The translations under genes and the position numbers were made by a program. Of a stretch of 8,584 bases of DNA, positions 1-5,048 are shown in pieces. How positions within the stretch are numbered: position 1 is the first letter of the stretch; each line of letters opens with the position of its first letter. Under the pieces are notes generated by a model, which saw nothing but the letters and a program-made list of their open reading frames with translations, had not been told where the DNA came from and did no database searches. The stretch comes from Verrucomicrobiota bacterium. Lineage in GTDB: Bacteria; Verrucomicrobiota; Verrucomicrobiia; Limisphaerales; UBA8199. The stretch spans positions 1 to 8,584 of the forward strand of contig JAPLUA010000438.1 of assembly GCA_026397855.1 (NCBI GenBank), given 5' to 3'.

Positions 1-1
1 G

Positions 2-1231
2 GACCAGGGCGAGCAGCGGATCGTGCAGGTGCTCAGGGGCCCGGACGCCGCACTGAAACCGGTTGCGATTGCTGGCGTACGTTCCTTGCGGTCCAGGGAG
101 GCCACCGCGAAGTTTGCGGCCGAACTTCCCCGCCTCCAACCTCAGGAGCAGGTTTGGATGATTGACAGTCTTGCCGCACGGGGTGATGCGGCTGCCCGCG
201 CCGCAATTTCCGGGAGCCTGGGATCGCCCGACGCCGGCGTCCGGCGCGCCGCCATCACATCCCTCGGCCGGGTCGGGGATTTTTCCTCGGTCGCCTTGCT
301 GGCGCGCGCGCTGGCAGCCTCGAACGAACCGGAGGAGCAGCGCGCCATCGAGTCGGCTTTGATCGGATTGAACGGAGGGGCACCGGTGGACAAGGCAATC
401 CTTGGCGAGCTGAGCAGAGCATCCGGCAACGCCCGGGTTTGCCTCATCGCAGTCCTCGCGAGGCGCCAGGGCCCCGCTGCCAACCAGGTGCTTCTGGATG
501 AAACGGGCAATGCGGATCCTCTCGTCGCCCAGGCGGCATTCCGGGCGCTGGGAAGGACGGCGGCGACCAGCGACCTCCCGGCAGTGCTCAGGAAGCTGGT
601 GGAAACGCGCGATGCCGGGGTGAGGGCAGAGGCTGCGAGCGCGGCCGCGCAAACGATTCTCAAAGTGGAGGATGCCCCCACCAGGTCGGCGGCCGTCCTG
701 GATGCCCTGCGGCGGGCCAAGACCGCCGACAGCCTGAATACCCTCCTGGCCCTGCTGCCCCGCTGCGGCGATGCGCAGGCGCTGTCGGTGCTGAAGGCCG
801 CGCAGGGGGATCCGAACGCCCAGGTGCGGGACGCGGCGGTCCGCGCGCTCGCGGATTGGCCAGACATGGCTGCCTGGGAACTCCTTGCGGGCATCTACCG
901 CCAGGGTGCCAATGAAGCGCTTCGCGGGCTGGCCCTGCGCGGCATGGTGCGCCTTGCGGGAGAGGAAAACGCCCGCCCGGACGATCAGCTTGTGGCCCGC
1001 TATCGCCAGATGCTCGCGGATGCTCGCGGGGACGCGGATCTCCGGCTGATCCTCGGCGCGCTCGCAGCGGCACCGCACCCGGGTGCCCTCCAGCTCGCCG
1101 TGTCGTTGCTCGCAAAGGATTCCGTCCGGCCGGAGGCTCAAATCGCCGTCGCAAAGATTGCCGAGTCCATCAAGGCGCAGCATCCCCGCGAAGCCGAGGA
1201 AGCCCTCCGCATGATCCAGGCAAAACCCTGA
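2..1231 (+). CDS. HEAT-repeat protein, 5' end outside window
   Basis: The frame is open from base 2 to the TGA at 1229-1231, giving 409 visible codons, so the true start lies upstream. The GTG at 23 is only an internal Val codon. The whole visible protein is a chain of Ala/Leu/Arg-rich helix pairs about 30-37 residues long. Recurring 'VRRAAITSLGRVGD', 'VAQAAFRALGR' and 'VRDAAVRALADWPD' segments are typical of HEAT/PBS-lyase-like alpha-solenoids. There are no catalytic motifs, transmembrane segments or cysteine clusters. HEAT solenoids are protein-binding scaffolds. In Verrucomicrobia and Planctomycetes they are often C-terminal parts of large secreted proteins carrying glycoside hydrolase, sugar-binding or cytochrome domains. 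Which domain, if any, lies upstream here cannot be told. The end of the protein ('HPREAEEALRMIQAKP') looks like a natural terminus. Family assignment is firm; function is unknown. Confidence 0.85.
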   Translation, partial: DQGEQRIVQVLRGPDAALKPVAIAGVRSLRSREATAKFAAELPRLQPQEQVWMIDSLAARGDAAARAAISGSLGSPDAGVRRAAITSLGRVGDFSSVALLARALAASNEPEEQRAIESALIGLNGGAPVDKAILGELSRASGNARVCLIAVLARRQGPAANQVLLDETGNADPLVAQAAFRALGRTAATSDLPAVLRKLVETRDAGVRAEAASAAAQTILKVEDAPTRSAAVLDALRRAKTADSLNTLLALLPRCGDAQALSVLKAAQGDPNAQVRDAAVRALADWPDMAAWELLAGIYRQGANEALRGLALRGMVRLAGEENARPDDQLVARYRQMLADARGDADLRLILGALAAAPHPGALQLAVSLLAKDSVRPEAQIAVAKIAESIKAQHPREAEEALRMIQAKP

Positions 1232-1275
1232 GCGCTCTGTGAACCGGCAGACCGGAGGCCCAATGCCGCCAGAAG

Positions 1276-1304
1276 TTGACACGCGCTCATCCCTCCGGAA
1301 TGAT
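1276..1304 (+). promoter_or_regulatory. candidate sigma70-type promoter for the hybrid kinase gene
   Basis: A perfect TTGACA at 1276-1281 is followed, after 17 bases, by AATGAT at 1299-1304, which matches TATAAT at 4 of 6 positions. It lies in the gap between the HEAT gene and the kinase gene, about 75 bases before the proposed start. A second TTGACA at 1341-1346 has no good -10 partner. The assignment rests on consensus matching alone. Confidence 0.25.
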
Positions 1305-1314
1305 TCGGCCGGAG
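1293..1314 (+). terminator. small GC-rich hairpin between HEAT and kinase genes
   Basis: CTCCGG at 1293-1298 pairs perfectly with CCGGAG at 1309-1314 around a 10-base loop. It sits about 60 bases after the HEAT stop codon. No T-run follows, so a classical intrinsic terminator is unlikely. It overlaps the candidate -10 element and could equally be a leader structure or chance pairing in GC-rich DNA. Confidence 0.2.
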
Positions 1315-1377
1315 TTGATGATGCCGGAGGCGCCGGCCATTTGACAAAGCAGGATGCCGGGAAAAGAGTTTGAGTCT

Positions 1378-3840
1378 ATGAATCCGTCACCATCCCAGGT
1401 TCTGTTGGTCGAGGACGATCCGCGGTTGCCGGAGCAACTGGCAAACCCTCTGCGCGAGGACAACATCGCCCTGACGTGCGTCTGGGCTGCGTCCGAGGTG
1501 TTCGCGCTGGTCCGCAAGAGGCATTTCGACCTGATCCTGCTCGACCTCGGTTTGCCGGGTGTCACCGGATTCGATGTCCTCCGACGGCTCAAGGACGCGC
1601 CAGAAACCCAGAGCATTCCCGTCATCATCCTGTCAGCCTTGGACACGCTGGAGGACAAGCTGCGAGCCTTTGACCTCGGAGCCACCGATTACCTGACCAG
1701 GCCATTCGAGATGGAAGAGCTGCGCGCCCGCCTCCGGACCGCGCTGCGCGACAGGCGCTCCCAGGATGACCTGATCCAGGCCAACCGGGAGTTGCTGACG
1801 GCCCGTCTGGCCGCCGAGGCCGCCGCCCTCGCCAAGGCCGAGTTCCTCGCGAACATGAGCCACGAAATCCGGACCCCGATGAACGGCATCATCGCCATGT
1901 CCGGCCTGCTGCTCGAAACGCCGTTGAACCAGGAACAGCGCGCGTATGTTGACACCATCTATTCCAGCGGCGAATCCCTCCTCAAGATCATCAACGACAT
2001 CCTCGACTTCTCAAAGATCGGGTCCGGCAAGCTGGAGCTGGAACATCAGCCATTCGACTTGCGCTCCTGCATCGAGGACGCCCTTGATCTCCTGGCCGCC
2101 AAGGCAGGGGAGAAGCACCTGGACATGGCCCGGCAGGTGCTGGTCAACCTGCTCAGCAACGCGGTCAAGTTCACCGCCTCCGGCGAGGTGGTCGTGGAGG
2201 TCAGGATCCTGTCCGCACCCGAGGCGCACGACCCAACCCCGACTCCGTGGAACCTCCATTTCTGGGTGCGCGACACCGGCATCGGCATCCCCCTGGACCG
2301 GTTGGGACGGCTGTTCAAGTCGTTCAGCCAGGCCGACGCTTCCACGACGCGGCAGTATGGCGGCACCGGCCTTGGCCTTGTCATCAGCAAACGCCTGGTG
2401 GGGGTAATGGGCGGCAAAATGTGGGTCGAGAGCGTCCCGCAGAATGGATCCACGTTCCACTTCACCATCCCGTTCCAGGCCGCCACCGACGCCGCAGCCC
2501 CGAACTCTAAAACCCCGCAGCCTCAAATCGCGGACTCCCGCCTGCTGATCGTGGATGACAACGCAACCAGCTGCCGGATCCTCAGGCTGCAAGCGCGCAA
2601 GTGGGGAATGAAGACGCGCGACACGCAGAGCGCCGGCGAGGCTCTGGAATGGATCCGGGCCGGCGAACGCTTCGACCTGGCTTTGCTGGACCTGCGGATG
2701 CCCGGGATGGATGGATTGAAGCTGGCTGCGGAGATTCGCAAGTTGCCGGACGCCGGTGCGATGCCGCTCGTGCTCCTCACTTCAATGGGCCCGCAGCCCT
2801 GCCTGCCCGAGCAACTGAAGGCCACCTTTGCCGCCTGCCTCACCAAACCGATCAAGCCGGCGCAGCTTCACGAAGCCGTGACACAGGCCATATCCGGCTC
2901 CAGGCCCGCACTCCCAAAGCCTCCCCCCGGTGCCAGGCTGGACCCCACCCTCGGCGCCCGGTTCCCTTTGCGCGTGCTCGTTTGCGACGACAACGTCGTC
3001 AACCAGAAGGTCGCCGTCCGCCTCCTCCAGCAGATGGGCTACCGCGCCGATGTTGCCGGAAACGGCCTGGAAGCCCTCAGCGCCCTCCAGCGCCAGCCCT
3101 ACGACATCATCTTCATGGACGTCATGATGCCCGAAATGGGAGGGCTGGAGGCGACACGCCATATTCGAGAGCGCCAGAAGCTCAAGGCGGAGTTCCCCAA
3201 CTACCAATCGGCCCTTATCATCGTGGCCATGACAGCCAGCGCCCTGCGAGGCGACCGCGAGAAGTGCCTCTCCGCCGGCATGGACGATTACCTGGCCAAG
3301 CCGGTCCGGCTGGAGGATGTTCGCAAGATCATGGAACGGTGGATCCCGGTGGCGCGCGGCTTCGAGCCGCCCCCAAGCGCCGCCGAGGGCATCCCCGACC
3401 AGCCCGCTTCCCGCACCCCGCCAGCGCCCCCTCCGGATCCGAAGCCGGAAACCCAGCTGGACATGGAACGTCTGCTGGATTTCGTCGGCGGCGATCTAAA
3501 AAGCCTGCGCGAGCTCGTGAACCTTTACCTGGATCAGACATCAAAGCAGCTCGACCAGATTGCCGCGGCAGTGCGCGCCGAAAACTCGCAGGAGGTCCAT
3601 AACGTCGCGCACAGCTGTGCCGGCGCCAATGCAACCTGCGGCATACTCCCCCTCGTCCCCCTGCTGCAGCAACTCGAGCGGCAGGGTTCCGCAGGCAAAC
3701 TCACCAACGCCGCCGACCTCTGCCGCCAGGCCGCTGCCGAATTCGAGAAAATCCGCCAGGTCCTACTCGCATACCTCGAATCCCAAACGCCTCCTCTCCC
3801 CCCGCAACGGGAGGAGAAGGGGAAAATAGGCACGTCCTAA
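1378..3840 (+). CDS. hybrid sensor histidine kinase/response regulator (REC-HisKA-HATPase-REC-REC-HPt)
   Basis: This is a soluble multistep phosphorelay protein of 820 residues with no membrane segment or classical sensor domain. Order of domains: receiver 1 (about 7-124; acids E12/D13/D14, phospho-acceptor D56, S86, but R108 where the invariant Lys is expected); a short coiled linker; HisKA (about 154-220, phospho-His H162 in 'NMSHEIRTPMNG'); HATPase (N-box N261, 'DTGIG' 299-303, 'GGTGLGL' 328-334); receiver 2 (D438, T468, K490); receiver 3 (D537/D538, D581, T619, K641); Pro-rich linker 660-692; HPt (about 694-800, H745 in 'AHSCAGAN'). The HATPase domain appears to lack roughly 20 residues just before the N-box. 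ATG 1378 is preferred because AAAAGAG (1362-1368) lies 9 bases upstream. The in-frame ATG at 1354 would add 8 residues but has only an AGG directly abutting it. No output regulator is adjacent, so phosphate probably passes from HPt to a partner encoded elsewhere, and input may come through receiver 1. Confidence 0.93.
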   Translation: MNPSPSQVLLVEDDPRLPEQLANPLREDNIALTCVWAASEVFALVRKRHFDLILLDLGLPGVTGFDVLRRLKDAPETQSIPVIILSALDTLEDKLRAFDLGATDYLTRPFEMEELRARLRTALRDRRSQDDLIQANRELLTARLAAEAAALAKAEFLANMSHEIRTPMNGIIAMSGLLLETPLNQEQRAYVDTIYSSGESLLKIINDILDFSKIGSGKLELEHQPFDLRSCIEDALDLLAAKAGEKHLDMARQVLVNLLSNAVKFTASGEVVVEVRILSAPEAHDPTPTPWNLHFWVRDTGIGIPLDRLGRLFKSFSQADASTTRQYGGTGLGLVISKRLVGVMGGKMWVESVPQNGSTFHFTIPFQAATDAAAPNSKTPQPQIADSRLLIVDDNATSCRILRLQARKWGMKTRDTQSAGEALEWIRAGERFDLALLDLRMPGMDGLKLAAEIRKLPDAGAMPLVLLTSMGPQPCLPEQLKATFAACLTKPIKPAQLHEAVTQAISGSRPALPKPPPGARLDPTLGARFPLRVLVCDDNVVNQKVAVRLLQQMGYRADVAGNGLEALSALQRQPYDIIFMDVMMPEMGGLEATRHIRERQKLKAEFPNYQSALIIVAMTASALRGDREKCLSAGMDDYLAKPVRLEDVRKIMERWIPVARGFEPPPSAAEGIPDQPASRTPPAPPPDPKPETQLDMERLLDFVGGDLKSLRELVNLYLDQTSKQLDQIAAAVRAENSQEVHNVAHSCAGANATCGILPLVPLLQQLERQGSAGKLTNAADLCRQAAAEFEKIRQVLLAYLESQTPPLPPQREEKGKIGTS
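3795..3817 (+). repeat. imperfect inverted repeat inside the 3' end of the kinase gene
   Basis: The arms TCTCCCCCC (3795-3803) and GGGAGGAGA (3809-3817) pair at 8 of 9 positions around a GCAAC loop. The sequence encodes the Pro- and charge-rich tail beyond the HPt domain, which looks like low-complexity addition rather than part of a fold. Its CTCTCC/GGAGAG character resembles the perfect palindrome at 7893-7923, suggesting that both may belong to one dispersed hairpin family. It lies only 23 bases before the stop and might also help end transcription. Confidence 0.4.
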
Positions 3841-3861
3841 AATTTAAGATGCCTAAACTCT

Positions 3862-3889
3862 AACGCAGAGGGCTCTTCTTCTCTGCGTT
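3862..3889 (+). repeat. perfect 9-bp inverted repeat after the kinase stop codon
   Basis: AACGCAGAG (3862-3870) pairs perfectly with CTCTGCGTT (3881-3889) around a 10-base loop, starting 22 bases after the kinase stop. The right arm is also the first of a run of TCTCTGCG words (around 3880, 3890 and 3901) leading into the tandem repeat. It could act as a transcription terminator without a clear U-tract, but its wording shows that it is part of the repeat cluster. Confidence 0.55.
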
Positions 3890-3908
3890 TCTCTGCGCTT
3901 TCTCTGCG

Positions 3909-4014
3909 TCTCGGCGTTAAGAATGGTGCCTTCGGTTGCGGCTCCGCCGCGCTGCGTCTCTGCGTTAAAATTGGAGTCGCCCTGGTTGCGGCTTTGCTGC
4001 GGTGCGTCTCGGCG
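3909..4014 (+). repeat. tandem repeat of about 50 bp with conserved internal stem-loop
   Basis: Two adjacent copies lie at 3909-3956 (48 bases) and 3957-4006 (50 bases). A third begins at 4007-4014 with the same TCTCGGCG word that opens copy one. Each copy starts TCTCKGCGTTAA, has a variable centre, then GGTTGCGGCT, and ends in TGCG. Each contains a 5-bp stem with a 3-base loop: GCGGC-TCC-GCCGC at 3938-3950, and GCGGC-TTT-GCTGC at 3988-4000, where the C-to-T change keeps a G-U pair. Similar 'ctctgcgtctctgcgtt' DNA is known as dispersed intergenic repeats in several bacterial phyla. I infer the same here. Confidence 0.6.
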
Positions 4015-4047
4015 GATGCGTGCGCGCGGCCAGTTCGCACGGTTTAA

Positions 4048-4094
4048 GCCGGCAGAATGCCGCCGGTTCACACGCTCCATCGATTCTGCCCGGC
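4048..4094 (+). repeat. imperfect inverted repeat upstream of the PEP-CTERM gene
   Basis: GCCGGCAGAAT at 4048-4058 is mirrored by ATTCTGCCCGGC at 4083-4094, complementary over 11 bases except for one extra C in the right arm. The arms are 24 bases apart. It could be a hairpin or an operator-like site, since it lies about 115-160 bases before the gene, but nothing identifies a binding protein. Confidence 0.3.
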
Positions 4095-4143
4095 AACCGG
4101 TGGCCGAACCAAGCCGCCAAACATCAAAAAAAACAGAACCTAA

Positions 4144-4170
4144 TTGACTGGCCATTTGAACTAATGCAAT
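4144..4170 (+). promoter_or_regulatory. weak candidate promoter for the PEP-CTERM gene
   Basis: TTGACT (4144-4149, 5 of 6 to consensus) is followed after 15 bases by TGCAAT (4165-4170, 4 of 6). The spacing is short of the usual 16-18. The surrounding AT-rich stretch between GC-rich blocks supports a promoter in this general place more than this exact pair. Confidence 0.2.
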
Positions 4171-4207
4171 CTGCCCCGCAGTTTTTGCAGCAGAACACTA
4201 TACAACT

Positions 4208-4996
4208 ATGAAGAACTGTTCGACATTCAAATCGCCTCGTGCGACCAACGCTCGACGCAACTCACTGAAATCGCTGCTCACGCTGGCCTCGGGAGCGGCC
4301 TCGCTGGGCGCGCTGGCGCCGTCGGCGGAAGCTGGCAAAGCTGATATTGTCTATACACCGTTCGGTACAGGCATGACCGTCGGCTTCGGCGGCGGGCAGG
4401 AAGCTAGCGTCACTCGGTCCCTTCCGGGCGGTGCGACGATCACCCTCAACCGGGAGGCAAATACTGCCAGCACTTCAAACCGCATCCTCGCGCGCATCGG
4501 CGGCGGCTATTTTGCCAGGCAGAGCAACAACAGGTCGGCAGCCGGTAACCCTCCGGGGACGAACGTTGCTCTCCGCACTGTTTATGGCTTCAGTTGGAAT
4601 AACGCAGCCCCCGGGGAACGCGTGGAGGCAGCGGCCTTCGGGAACATTATCCGGTCCACCACTGACACTGGCTTCCTTGAAGGCCCGGGAGCGTTCAACA
4701 GCATTAAATACCTGCTCTTCCAATTCCAAAATGCCGGCGCGACAGAGTATGGCTGGATTGGGATGAGTGGCGCGACCATCACTCCAGGCAATTCCGCAGG
4801 CATGTCCGTCACCTTCACAGGTTATGCTTACGACACCTCCGGGGCAAAGATCAACGCAGGTGACACGGGCACCGCAGCCGTGCCTGAGCCATCGAACGCC
4901 GTGGTGGGTTTGCTGATGGCGGCGATGGTGGCGGGCGGAGTGGGAGTGCGCCAATGGCGCAAGTCCAAGCCGGCCAACGTCAGCCAGCCTGCTTGA
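4208..4996 (+). CDS. PEP-CTERM sorting domain-containing exported protein
   Basis: This is a 262-residue exported protein of unknown function. The N-terminus is basic (Lys/Arg to about residue 21), followed by a hydrophobic Ala/Leu stretch and a likely signal peptidase site after 'PSAEA' (about residue 42). The body (about 43-225) is Gly/Ser/Thr/Asn-rich and probably beta-stranded. Its segment 'ATEYGWIGMSGA' then 'GYAYDTSGAKINAGD' resembles the last strands seen in many verrucomicrobial PEP-CTERM proteins. The C-terminus has the full tripartite signal: 'VPEPSN', a hydrophobic helix, then 'RQWRKSK'. It continues about 8 residues further than usual. In this family an exosortase removes the tail and the protein goes to the cell envelope or extracellular matrix; no exosortase gene lies in the window. 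ATG 4208 is the only start compatible with the signal peptide. No clear Shine-Dalgarno precedes it. Confidence 0.88.
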   Translation: MKNCSTFKSPRATNARRNSLKSLLTLASGAASLGALAPSAEAGKADIVYTPFGTGMTVGFGGGQEASVTRSLPGGATITLNREANTASTSNRILARIGGGYFARQSNNRSAAGNPPGTNVALRTVYGFSWNNAAPGERVEAAAFGNIIRSTTDTGFLEGPGAFNSIKYLLFQFQNAGATEYGWIGMSGATITPGNSAGMSVTFTGYAYDTSGAKINAGDTGTAAVPEPSNAVVGLLMAAMVAGGVGVRQWRKSKPANVSQPA

Positions 4997-5016
4997 GGCG
5001 CACGAGACATCTTTAA

Positions 5017-5034
5017 GACGCCAGGCCAGGCGTC
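5017..5034 (+). terminator. short hairpin between the PEP-CTERM and fusion genes
   Basis: GACGCC (5017-5022) and GGCGTC (5029-5034) form a perfect 6-bp stem with a 6-base loop. It lies 21 bases after the PEP-CTERM stop and 14 bases before the next start codon. No T-tract follows. It may weaken read-through or structure the leader of the next gene; the 52-base gap leaves co-transcription possible. Confidence 0.3.
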
Positions 5035-5048
5035 ATTCATACGCCCCG

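Larger units (their letters stand above)
3841..4207. other. 367-base non-coding gap: repeat cluster and leader of the PEP-CTERM gene
   Basis: No credible gene is seen here. Short open frames on the minus strand give Arg/Glu/Thr-rich 'NAETQRRR'-like peptides, a well-known artefact of translating GCAGAG-type repeats. The left half (3862-4014) is hairpin and tandem-repeat DNA. The right half (about 4128-4207) is AT-richer, contains an A-run, and is the likely leader of the following gene. Confidence 0.7.

Noticed and set aside
142..894. 250-codon minus-strand open frame opposite the HEAT gene
   Set aside because: The translation is Ala/Ser/Arg-rich and low-complexity, with no motif. The + strand shows a regular HEAT repeat pattern.
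2601..3602. 333-codon + strand open frame inside the kinase gene
   Set aside because: It is the alternate-frame shadow of receivers 2 and 3 and the HPt domain, which carry intact active-site motifs in the main frame. The shadow product is Arg/Pro/Gly-rich.
3862..4014. Possible CRISPR array
   Set aside because: Repeats are only about 50 bp in two full copies, diverged and directly adjacent without unique spacers, and no cas gene is nearby.
3853..4155. Minus-strand small open frames in the kinase to PEP-CTERM gap
   Set aside because: They translate GCAGAG-type repeat DNA into 'NAETQR'-like peptides, a recurrent artefact of such repeats in many genomes.
4199..4204. TATACA as a -10 element for the PEP-CTERM gene
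   Set aside because: It sits directly before the ATG, so transcription would begin inside the start codon region and lose the only possible start.
1354..4996. Functional link between the hybrid kinase and the PEP-CTERM protein as a sensor/matrix system
   Set aside because: The genes are separated by 367 bases of repeat-rich non-coding DNA, no exosortase or PEP-CTERM-associated regulator is present, and adjacency alone is not evidence.
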